Assembly (NCBI GenBank): GCA_934047225.1
Contig: OW204000.1
Location: 16,386,001 to 16,450,000, forward strand
Direction of reading: 5' to 3'
From: Ypsolopha sequella
Lineage: Eukaryota > Arthropoda > Insecta > Lepidoptera > Ypsolophidae
DNA length: 64,000 nucleotides
Shown here: one piece after another, positions 46,701 through 55,602 of the stretch
How the letters are laid out: each line of letters opens with the position of its first letter
Numbering within the stretch: position 1 is the stretch's first letter
Made by a program: the position numbers and the translations under genes
Notes under the pieces: model-generated
Told to the model about the DNA's origin: nothing
The model's input: the letters and a program-made list of their open reading frames with translations, nothing else
Database searches by the model: none

Positions 46701-47527
46701 TCCTCTGACACCCCCACGGGGATTCATTTGACGATATATTATTTATTTATATATAAACTAGAAAATTATAACAAAAACTCACTCGGGGATATTTTCATCC
46801 TGCTGTGATGCTACCTACATGTTCATCAACAGTTTGTTCATCTAAATTCAGGAAAAATAATGGCGCCTCCACAGGTCCCTGTTCCATGACGCCTATGGCT
46901 GAATCTTTAGCCAATCTGTAAAAGAAACCAGCTTGAGTGTATGCTAATTTTGACATATCCGAGTAAGTGCTTATCGCGTAGCTTTGCTTGTTTTACATTA
47001 GTACATTACGATACGAGAGTTTCTCGCACGAGTTTCGTATAATTTTTTATAGCACAAGTGCGGAAAATGCCGACTTTACGCATGCGCAGCGTGCGTAAAG
47101 TGGTCATTTTACGCACGGTGTGCTATAAACATAGTTATGTTATCAAAAATGTTTCACCTTTCACGGAAATCATCCAACATGACCTCTGAACTGCGTAGAT
47201 ATCCAGCTGTATTACGTTCTTCTCAACCTTTAGGAATGATGAGGTTGGTAACATTGCATATTGGCTTAGGGCAAGTAGGTATTTCCTACATAAGTAGTAG
47301 GAAATACCTCCACTACAATATGCAAAAAACACAGTTTCGGTCTAATTGAATAGGTAGTAGGCACATACATAACCTGCATAACAACATCAAAACCTACTTT
47401 CTTATATTAAAGAATAAGATAAGTAATAAACTACTTACACGTTTTTTTGTCCCATTTTACGACCTTTGGATTTCATATAGTCCTTGTACCGGGTTTTGTT
47501 TAATTGTATCTTCTTCTTACTGCCCAT
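43702..47527 (-). CDS. Mutator-like transposase domain plus YqaJ nuclease protein, three exons
   Basis: Exons (minus strand): 47527-47439, 46915-46819, 46080-43702; donors GTAAGT and GTAGGT, acceptors TTTTACAG and T-run-ACAG. The frame continues through both junctions, giving about 854 residues, and an in-frame TGA two codons before the ATG fixes the start. Residues 1-62 form a basic leader. About 63-500 is a Mutator-like DDE domain: candidate residues D216 (VIIDGCW), D310 or D312 (FIADGDSS), E462 (NVVERFNGV), with a CSMC pair at 116-119. About 595-800 is a YqaJ-like PD-(D/E)XK domain: E651, D685 (GANPDGII), E696 and K698 (VEIKCP), QVQGQ at 740-744. All expected catalytic residues are present. 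Proteins with this pair of domains are widespread in arthropods; function unknown. No terminal inverted repeats were found around it, so a domesticated gene or an element with unseen ends are both possible. Confidence 0.85.
46393..46468 (-). repeat. tRNA-like sequence (SINE head or tRNA pseudogene) in intron 2
   Basis: The minus strand carries GCGCTGGTAGCTCAGGTGGT (A box) and CCAGGTTCGACCCCCCGG (B box) at tRNA spacing. The acceptor stem and anticodon stem do not pair properly, so it is not a working tRNA. It lies inside intron 2 of the Mutator/YqaJ gene, on its sense strand. Confidence 0.65.
46500..46730 (+). repeat. SINE body fragment
   Basis: GAACGGTGAAGGAAAACATC then GTGAAGAAACCTGCATGCCC is a motif that I know as very common in insect interspersed repeats, and a decayed version is at 40738. 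It runs antisense to the host gene within intron 2, head to head with the tRNA-like sequence at 46393-46468. Confidence 0.5.
47275..47309. repeat. Perfect 15-bp-stem hairpin in intron 1
   Basis: AGGTATTTCCTAC, a 6-7 base loop, then GTAGGAAATACCT. It lies in intron 1 of the Mutator/YqaJ gene. Too short for a typical microRNA precursor. Confidence 0.5.
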
Positions 47528-47939
47528 TATTCACTTAGCACAATTTACTAACACTTATATCTACAACTTATCTTTGTACACAAAATTATATTTACATTTA
47601 ATATTCAAAAATATCCGTTGAAATAAAATACAGATTTTCGTAAATCCGGGAGCATCGACACAGGTCCGTCCTCGACAAAAACCCCACTCGACTAACGAAG
47701 ATCGCGGAAGTGAGAAGCGGTAATTACTCGGGAATAGACAAAAGCAGGATGGCAATTATGCGCTCGCGCCTAATCTGAAACAACGTAAGCGCCAAAATGA
47801 TAAAAAATTCATAAAAAATTGGCTATTGCAGTAAATCAAATTTTAAATATGAAATCGTTAGAAATTACGATTGCCCACATTTTGTTATAAATAGAAAAAT
47901 GAAATTCACTACTACTTTAGTATAACAGGAAAAAAAGGA
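47528..47939. promoter_or_regulatory. Upstream region of the Mutator/YqaJ gene
   Basis: About 400 bp between the start codon and the next repeat. A modest GC rise (47640-47770) could hold the promoter. No TATA box at a convincing distance was seen. There are no terminal inverted repeats matching the other side of the gene. Confidence 0.25.
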
Positions 47940-48123
47940 AAAAAAAGGAGTTGACTTTGGATTTTTTTTCTATCGGGCAAAGTTTATCCAAACACGTTTT
48001 CCAATATGAAAGTACTAGATTATATAGTCAAAATACATATACCAGAAATTGAGTACGATTTTCTGAGTATTTAATGAAATAAACAGAAAATAAAACCCTT
48101 ATTTTTTTCGCATATCCTCTTAA
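47940..48123 (-). mobile_element. TTAA-family element, copy G (truncated, reversed)
   Basis: Read on the minus strand it starts TTAAGAGGATATGCGAAAAA and continues like the left end of copy F, up to the CAAACACGTTTTCCAA region (complement), and then breaks off. The only copy in this orientation. Confidence 0.65.
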
Positions 48124-48889
48124 GGGATGCAAACGTATGTATCAAAAATCGTATTCAAAAACAATCAATATGAAACATGGTACAAATACTGTTAATAACA
48201 AATTAATAATAAAATACGTACTAAAGCTTTTTCAAAAACCATGCCCTAAAAGAGTGAAACGGAGTGCAAATGAAAAATTCTTCATTTGAATGTGCACTGA
48301 CAAATAATGTTTCAAAATCAACCTCTCATGGGTGAAATGGGGTGAAAACGTTTGAAACTCGTATTCCCTGCGTGTGTCAATTACAAATACTGCTGGTAGA
48401 AAAATTAATAATAAAACAAGTAAGTAAGTAGTACAAGTATTTTCCAAAATTCATTCCCTAATAGAAAGAAACGGGGTGCAAAATTTTGTAAGACATATTA
48501 GTATTGAATGTGTGTATGACATCTAGTATTCAATTAACTTGAAACTTAAATCAACTTAATTAACTTAAATCAATCTGTAAATTAGAAATTGATGCGTCGA
48601 TAGATGTAGAGATTAAGGTATCAATAATTATAATAAAAAATATTTGAAATGCTCATAACAAAATCATAAAAGCAGTAGATAAAACTTCTTTTCGCTTGAG
48701 GTTTTAAATCACGCCTTATTAAATTAATTATTAAGATGATAAAAAGCCAATTCATAAAAAGAAAACATTTGAAATATCTGTCGTCTTCTCAGCGCCTACA
48801 CAAAACAGTTATTTTTGTTCAAGTTAAAATAGCGTAATTTACAAAAAAAGACAAAAATGCTAATAGTTATTTGTGCAACCACAGAGCAA
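48124..48889. repeat. Two diverged tandem units and A+T-rich DNA
   Basis: At about 48190-48260 and 48400-48490 the same order of blocks recurs: TTAATAATAAAA, then a TACTAAAGC/TAGTACAAG block, TTTTTCAAAAACCATGCCCT / TTTTCCAAAATTCATTCCCT, and GAAACGGAGTGCAAA / GAAACGGGGTGCAAA. The period is about 220 bp. No gene. Confidence 0.5.
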
Positions 48890-49075
48890 AGTTTTTTTTT
48901 TGTTGCCAGTGCCGAGTTTGAATCCCGAGCAAGCGCAGGGCGCGAGCGTAGCGAGTAGGTATTCTATGTTAGAATCCTGAGCATGGTGAGGGATTCAAAG
49001 GCACAAGAAACAAAATAAATTTGCCCTCGTGTGAAACATAGGTACAACTTTTCACCTCACTAGCGAGAAAACACA
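48890..49075. repeat. GAGCGTAGCGAG repeat, copy 1
   Basis: Contains GCGCGAGCGTAGCGAG, GAATCCTGAGCATGGTGAGG and AACTTTTCACCTCACTAGCG in this order. The copy at 56985-57135 has the same blocks. Short, non-coding, unusually rich in GCGAG words for this A+T-rich DNA. Confidence 0.6.
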
Positions 49076-49553
49076 AGATGTAAAGACACCATATTTTTGA
49101 ACGAACTTAAGCATTCAATGGTTTTTTTTATTGACACCATATAAAAATATTGTACATGAAAAAATGTACGGAATGTTAATTGAATCCCAAAAGCCGTCAA
49201 CAATCGGAAAATCTCTGATAAACCGATCGAAAACGCAAATCAATCAACACAATTATCACGCGAGCGTTTTACTTTATCCGTTTTTCGGTAGTCTATAGTC
49301 TATCTATAGTACAGATTCCATACACCCTGGGAGGCTATACACAGAATTAAGAGAAGTTTACCTTGTCTATGGTATGTGACAAGCTGTAGGGCTGTGTATA
49401 GCCTCAGAATATTCCTTATTCTGAGTGTATAGCCTACCAATGTGTTTGGAATCCTTATAGAGTGAAAGAGATAGCCACTAAGCTGATGTTTGATGTTTTT
49501 TCCATCGTTTCGTGAACTAATGAAATACATACGAAATGTCAATTCACAGGTTC

Positions 49554-49997
49554 TTAAGGCGATTTGAGAAGCCGAAGAGGTGAAGCAGGGAAAGTGGTGT
49601 GCGGAGCTCCGCCCGCAGCGGGACGCCATACTATTTACGTATTTCATTTTTGGGTAAATGTTTATTGCGTATTTGATTAAGATTCTCACTGAAAGAAAAC
49701 GCGATTGGATGAAATTTTCTCGATAGAATTTATTTCTGAAAAGACCTCTAAATTGTTTTATTTTTTCCTGTAATTCTGAAATCCTAACTAATTTCATTGT
49801 GAAATTGCATTCAAAATGTGGATATGATGTATTTGTAAAGTCTCCTTAAAAATATTTTTGCCAAAATAGGTTAGTACATTTTATATTAATAAAAAACCGA
49901 CTTTTTGCTACTTTTCTACGAATCCATCCCACTCGCACTGAGGGTTATTTCTCATATGGAGTAACAGGGACGCTAAAACTTTTACGTAGCGCCTTAA
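49554..49997 (+). mobile_element. TTAA-family element, copy H
   Basis: Left TTAAGGCGATTTGAGAAGCC, right TACGTAGCGCCTTAA; 444 bp. It has AAACGCGATTGGATGAAATT inside and a slightly altered signature (CCATCCCACTCGCACTGAGG, GGAGTAACAGGGACGC). The right half is nearly the same as copy A. The long minus frame across it is repeat-derived. Confidence 0.8.
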
Positions 49998-50193
49998 ACC
50001 ACAGATTTTTCTGAACAAAAATGTCACTTTCCATATTCCCATAAAAAAATGTAAACCTACAGGTAATTTTCTATACGACGACGTAATTATTCGTAATCAG
50101 CATATTTAGCGTTATTTATTATGGTTCTCATTTTCATACGTGGTTTAACTTTTATAGCGTGTCATTGATGTATCATGATATAGGTATGTTGTA

Positions 50194-52288
50194 CATGTAC
50201 CATCAAAGAAATTGCCGCAGACCCACTTTTCGCTCTTATTAGCGAAGCTGCTACGGCAACATATGAGAATAAACATAATTTTAAAAGAAAAGTTGTGATA
50301 GGCTGGAACAAACATGTCAGCGATTCTCATAGGGAGGCAAGACTTAAGTTTCAAAATTGGATATGGCACGGAAAACCTAACGTGGGTATTGTATATCATG
50401 AAATGTTTGAAAGCAGAAAAATCTTCAAATCACGCTTAAAATGGTGTCAGAATCATGCTGAGCAAATCAAAATGGATATGATTGCGTCTCACCATTCCAA
50501 AAACGATTTCCGAAACTTTTGGAAAGCAACAAATAAATTAAACAATAAGTCTGGTCTCCCCGTGAATGTTGACGGCATTGCAGACCCTAAAGATATAGCG
50601 GAGGCGTTCAAAGATCAGTTTATTGTTAAGTCGCCTTTAGGTCCATCGCGATAAGTACTGAATGCTGAGACACATGGTGAGCAGTTGGATAACATAGTGT
50701 TGGCCAAGGATGTTACTAAAGCGATCAAAAATATGTCGAGGGGTAAATCCCCAGGTCACGATGGTCTCAGCATTGAGCACCTCCAACATGCTGGGCCTCA
50801 CCTACCAAGAGTACTAGCTATGCTGTACACATTTTGTCTAGGTCACAAATATCTACCTGACGATATAATGAAGACTTTGGTGGTACCTATTGTAAAAAAT
50901 AAGACAGGTGACGCGTCAGACAAAACCAACTACCGACCCATATCACTGGCAACAGTTGTATCGAAGGTCTTGGACAGTGTATTAAATTTTCAATTAAACA
51001 AGTATCTACACATCCACGACAATCAATTCGGTTTCAGACCTGGGTTGTCAACAGAAATGGCTATTTTATGTTTGAAGGAAACTGTCAAATATTACTCGTC
51101 TCGAAAAACTGCTGTTTATGCTTGTTTTCTTGATCTGTCCAAGGCTTTCGATCTGGTCAGCTACGATATTTTGTGGGAAAAGTTGAAAAATACTGATGTT
51201 CCATCTGATATAAAATCAATTTTTAAATATTGGTATAACAACCAAGTTAATATTGTTAATTGGGCGGGCACATGCTCGGATCCATACAGGATGGAGTGTG
51301 GAGTTCGTCAAGGTGGGTTAACCTCTCCTGTGCTATTTAACCTTTACGTGAACGCACTGATTGAGGAGCTCAGCAGCACCCACGTAGGTTGTCATGTAGA
51401 CGGTGTCTGTGTCAATAACATCAGCTATGCGAACGATATGGTGCTGCTGAGCGCCTCAGTCGATGGTCTTGTGAAACTGTTGAGGATCTGCGAAAGATAT
51501 GCTGCCTCGCACGGATTATTATACAATGCCCGCAAGAGTGAATGCATGGTCTTTGAGACCGGGTCGGGTTATCACATGGATGTACCACCTATTAAACTGA
51601 ACGGTGCAACATTGAATAGGGTGCAACAGTTTAAGTACTTGGGACACATAGTCACCGCTGGTCTCAGGGACGATGCAGACATAGAGCGAGAGCGGAGAGC
51701 GTTGTCTGTTAGGGCTAACATGATTGCCCGGAGGTTTGCCCGAAGCTCGAGAGAAGTTAAGCTTACACTGTTCAGAGCCTACTGCACATCTTTTTATACG
51801 GGCACCCTCTGGGCGAAATATACCCAAAAGCAGTATAACGCTCTTCGCGTGCAGTATAACGACGCGTTCAGGACGTTGGTGCGGCTGCCCCGGTTCTGCA
51901 GTGCTTCGGGCATGTTCGCGGAAGCAAGCGTGGATTGCTTCTACGCGACGATGCGCAGGCGCAGCGCGTCTCTGCTCTGCAGGGTGCGGGCCAGCCGCAA
52001 CAACATCCTTAGAACGTTCGCCAACCGGTTGGATGCATACTACCTTGGGCACTGTTCCAGCCTACATATAAAGTAAAATTTATTATGTAATGAATTATAA
52101 AACGACTGTATATAATTATTAATATTTGTGTTAACTAATCCTAGATAATTAAGCCTTCCTTGTATATAACTAACACAATGAGTTCTTTTTATTACTCGAA
52201 TAAAGAAATATTATTATATTATTATTATTATTACCATTTGCAATACGTATGAAAAGTGGGTCTGCGGATTTTTCCTCGATAGTACATA
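50194..52288 (+). repeat. Inverted 38-bp arms flanking the LINE copy
   Basis: CATGTACCATCAAAG..CCGCAGACCCACTTTTC at 50194-50231 is present as an inverse, imperfect copy at 52251-52288 (GAAAAGTGGGTCTGCGG...GTACATA). The 17-bp core is exact. The LINE lies exactly between them, so either it landed in the centre of a palindromic element or part of its 5' end was copied in reverse on the other side. Confidence 0.65.
50232..52233 (+). mobile_element. 5'-truncated non-LTR retrotransposon, reverse transcriptase inactivated
   Basis: One plus frame runs from about 50232 to 52076 with a single in-frame stop (TAA at 50652). It covers the linker after the endonuclease (VIGWNKHVSDSHREARLKFQ) and an almost complete RT: MSRGKSPGHDGLSIEHL, NYRPISLATVVSKV, QFGFRPGLSTEMAI, CFLDLSKAFDLVSYDILW, GVRQGGLTSPVLFNLYVNAL, NNISYANDMVLL, NARKSECMVF, FKYLGHIVTA. 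The catalytic YADD box reads YAND (GAC to AAC), which removes an essential Asp. No endonuclease domain. A 3' leader and an ATT-repeat tail (52206-52232) end the copy. Family resembles Jockey/CR1-type elements. Recent but dead. Confidence 0.9.
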
Positions 52289-53426
52289 CACTTACATGGA
52301 CAGAATTAGGAGTAGATATTCATCTGCAAATAGCGTCGCGTCTTATGACCATTTTGTATAAGAAACTACATTTTTGTCATATTTTTCAACCAAAGGTAGA
52401 TAGATATATATCGTCACCTTAAAGGGAAAATTAAATAACCAACAAATAAAAGTTCCGAGATAATCGCAATTTTGTGGTTTTTTTTTCGGTAGAAAATTCA
52501 TATCTCCGTTATTAAGAAAGCCAAAATTCTGATTTTTTTTTATATGTTGTGGGCTTTAGAAAGTTCTTAAGTTGTACATTTTATAATATTGGAGAATGAT
52601 TTCCTATGTCCATGATTTACCATATATTCATTTTTGCCAAAATACTTTTCCAAAATTATGCCCAGTTATTTAGTTTTACATGTTTGTTATTCAATTCTGC
52701 CGTTCAATAAAGTTAAAATTGTGACTATTTTGTATGATTTAAGTAGCCTTATTTATGTTTTCCATTCCATAGTTTGCCATTTTTCATGGTTGTTGAATTT
52801 GCCAATGGACCTTTTCTGGTACTTAAAATGACTTTAGAATTAACTCCAAATCTAATATTTTAATAAGAGCTGTTCTAAAATTGAAATCTATCACTAGGGA
52901 GCTAATTAACATACATAAAGTATTTTTATAGTTTTATTTAAAGAAGTTTTTACGTTAATAAGACAAGAAAAAATATTTTATTTTAGAACCTGTTTCGCTA
53001 TCCTGAGGGGCTACTCGCATACTGTAAAATCACTGAAAGTTGCATACACAGTAACATGCACGTATCATGTGGATGGAGAACAATACCAGTGCCACATCGA
53101 CTTGAACAAGTAGAATTGTGTAAAAAAAGCGGATTCACTTGACAGCTCAAAAAATACATACGAGTTTAATTGTCAAACGGGCTAATTTGTTCCGTTTGAA
53201 AATTGAAATCGCACGTTTTAAGCTGTCACATGGATACTATCTTCTTACACGATTGCACCCTATAGTCTTGTGGTCATAGCAATATAATTTTATTAATATA
53301 GGAACAACAAAACAAATCAGTCATACATAATCTCTTTTATAAAATAATAATATATGAACCAATAAATAAACAACAATCAACCCGTAGTTTCTTAGGTAAG
53401 TTAACTGAAAGTTGCATACAGTTACA
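52234..53426. other. Non-coding; TTAA-type element end at 52384-52422
   Basis: ATATATCGTCACCTTAA at 52406-52422 is the inverse of the end at 56165 (TTAAGGTGACGATATGCATC), so an element end of that type closes here. The rest is A+T-rich with no gene recognised. Confidence 0.4.
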
Positions 53427-54480
53427 AGCATGATGTGAAGACGTCAGATGCTCTGGGCAGAATTGATACCGTGCACTTAACACACTTTGAGTGTTACTGC
53501 TTACGGTTGCTACTGCTCCGCATCCGAGGCTCCATCAGTTTTCAGGCCCTCAAAACAGTCGAAGGACAGGAAAAAACTACGTTCCGAGAAGTGTGTGAGC
53601 CAATGGGACTTTTGGAAGATGACGGCCACTGGGACTCTACGATGGAGGACGCCGTATTGTGTAGATCAGCGGCCAAGTTGAGAGAGTTTTTTGCTATCAT
53701 GTTGCACCTGTGGATTCTCAAACCCCCTGCAACTTTGGGACAAGTATAAACCGCTATATCAGAAGATGTCTGCACACAAGTACCGTGGGACAGCACAGGC
53801 CAACGACGATATCTTTTTTAACGAAGCGCTAAAATTTATTGAGGACAAAGTTTTCTCAATGATGGGTAAACGGCTGCCTAATTTAGGCATTGCCACCCCA
53901 CAAAAAACAGGAGAGTAGTCCACTGATTTGCTCAGGGAGCTCAGTTACGACACCGCAGCCTTGGGGGCTCAAGACGCTCAAACTGAAAGAGCAAAGGAAA
54001 ATTTTTAATAAAATTGTGAGCCGGGTGAAGAGCGGAAAAGGGGTCTTTATTTCTTAAACGCACCAGGCAAGACTTTCCTGCCTAATTTGCTGCTAGCGCA
54101 GTTGCCCAAGGATAGGAATGTCGCGCTAGCTGTTGCGTCCTCTGGGATAGCCGCGACCTTGCTCAGTGGTGGTAAAACTGCCCACTCGGTCTTCAAACTT
54201 CCACTGAACCTCGCGGGTGAAAAAGGAGGCACTGCAGCAGACGAGATCAACGCTTGTCTCAAGGCTTCACCAATGTGGGCAAAGGTAGAGATTGCACCTC
54301 ACAACAAATATGAGAGTCCAGCCCTACAACCTCAAGATTGGCGAAGGCCGCATAGCAATGGATTCGCAAGGCCTAATCAAATTTGTAAGCCGCTTCTGCA
54401 ACGTTGTAACTTCGGAAGACAACCTAATAAGATTATTATGTTTATTTTGCGAAATCCATCGCTATGAATACTCTAAATAT
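53427..54480 (+). pseudogene. Helitron helicase (PIF1-like) relic
   Basis: Across three frames the plus strand reads ECYCLRLLLLRIRGSISFQA, FREVCEPMGLLEDDGHWDST, SAAKLREFFAIMLHLWILKP, LWDKYKPLYQKMSAHKYRGT, then LLAQLPKDRNVALAVASSGI, AATLLSGGKTAHSVFKLPLN and NMRVQPYNLKIGEGRIAMDS. These blocks occur in this order in Helitron PIF1-like helicases. The Walker A loop, normally APGGTGKTF, reads NAPGKTF, missing three residues. There are several stops and frameshifts; most of the helicase motifs between residues for TAHS and TTNMR are deleted. The Rep (HUH) domain is absent. Confidence 0.8.
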
Positions 54481-54687
54481 TATTAGAGTGCATTACAAAC
54501 TAGAAAATATCAATCAGAAACAAATCCAAAGACAAGAATTTGAAAAAATTCTCCGGGCTAGGATTCTAACCTGCGACCTCAAGATAACAAGAAGTCACAG
54601 GTTCGAATCCTGGCCCGGGTGTCTTTGGATTTGTTTCTGATTGATATTTTCTAGTTTGTAATGCACTCTTATAATATAACCTAATAA
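54421..54687. mobile_element. Fold-back tRNA-SINE insertion in the Helitron relic
   Basis: AACCTAATAA at 54421-54430 is repeated at 54678-54687. Between them two inverse copies of a SINE end face each other: the arms pair over about 48 bp (from GAGTGCATTACAAACTAGAA to CAATCAGAAACAAATCC and their inverse), and each inner end carries a B box and tRNA 3' half (CAGGTTCGAATCCTGGCCCG on the plus strand; its decayed inverse on the other). About 187 bp can fold into one hairpin. Confidence 0.75.
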
Positions 54688-54954
54688 ATCTGGGGGCACG
54701 ATAGTGCCCCCCGCCAAGAGGAGCCAAAGGAAGCGGGGCACTACGTACCTTTACTCGAAGCGTTTCGTCATATTTTCGAACCCTCATAGCTTTGGTCTAG
54801 ATAATACTAGAGATACCAAATTCTCAAGATATAATGTAGGAAGCAGTCTTATTAAACATGATAAGTTTCATTTATCTAGCTTTTGTACTTTGAATGTAAT
54901 TAAAACCTAAAATACGTCGATTTCGTCACTCACTCACTCACTGATGATCATCAA
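54688..54954. other. Non-coding stretch
   Basis: GGGGGCACGATAGTGCCCCC at 54692 is a short GC-rich hairpin. The CACTCACTCACTCACTG run at 54926 leads into the tandem array. No gene. Confidence 0.4.
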
Positions 54955-55602
54955 AAATCTAGGGAACTTCCTGAAGTCCTAGAAAGCTGAAATTTGGTAT
55001 GCAGACTAGAACTAGCACACAAACAACAAGAAAATTAAGAAATCTGTAACTTTCACCCTCCAACCCCTCTTAAGGGGGGTCTGGTTCTGTATTAAATGAA
55101 AATTTCAATTCCAAACTTCCTGAAGTCCTAGAGAGCTGAAATGTTGTATGCAGGCTAGGATTAGCACACAAACAACAAAAAAAAATCTCTCACTTTCACC
55201 CTCTAACCCCTCTAAAGGGGGGTCTGGTTCTGTTTTAAATAAAAGTTTCAGTTCCAAACTTCCTGTAGGCCTAGAAAGCTGAAATTTGGTATGCAGGCTA
55301 TGATTAGCACACAAACGACAAAAAAAATAAGAAATCTGTAACTTTTAACCTCCAACCCCTCTTAAGGGGGGTCGTTCTATATTAAATGAAAATTTAAATT
55401 CCAAACTTCCTGAAGTCCTAGAAAGCTGAAATTTTGTATGCAGGCTAGGACTAGCACACAAACAACAAGAAAGTTAAGAAATCTCTAACCCTCATTCAAA
55501 ATCAAAATCTCTAACTTTCACCCTCCAACCCCACTTAAGGGGGTCCGGTTCTGTAATATTAAAAACATATTCCCAACTTCCAAGTCCTAGAAATTTTAAT
55601 TT
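54955..55602. repeat. Tandem array, about 147-bp units, a little over four copies
   Basis: Unit starts (AACTTCCTGAAGTCCTAGA) lie near 54963, 55113, 55256, 55403 and, decayed, 55574; spacings 143-171 bp. Each unit holds CTGAAATTTGGTATGCAGGC, TAGCACACAAACAACA, ACTTTCACCCTCCAACCCC and TCTTAAGGGGGGTC. The fourth unit has an extra TCATTCAAAATCAAAATCTC piece. This repeat class, beginning with a TCACTCACTCACT run, is widespread in insects. Non-coding. Confidence 0.9.

Noticed and set aside
43702..47527. Autonomous transposon with the MITE at 43370 as its end
   Set aside because: The TCATACTGGAGGC end of that MITE has no partner beyond 47527, and the MITE is a self-contained inverted pair related to 36078.
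49300..49797. 165-codon minus-strand open frame
   Set aside because: It overlaps TTAA-family copy H; the same sequence in other copies is not open, so it is not a gene.
51519..52071. Long frames on the minus strand and in another plus frame over the LINE
   Set aside because: They are shadows of the reverse-transcriptase frame, which carries all the recognisable motifs.
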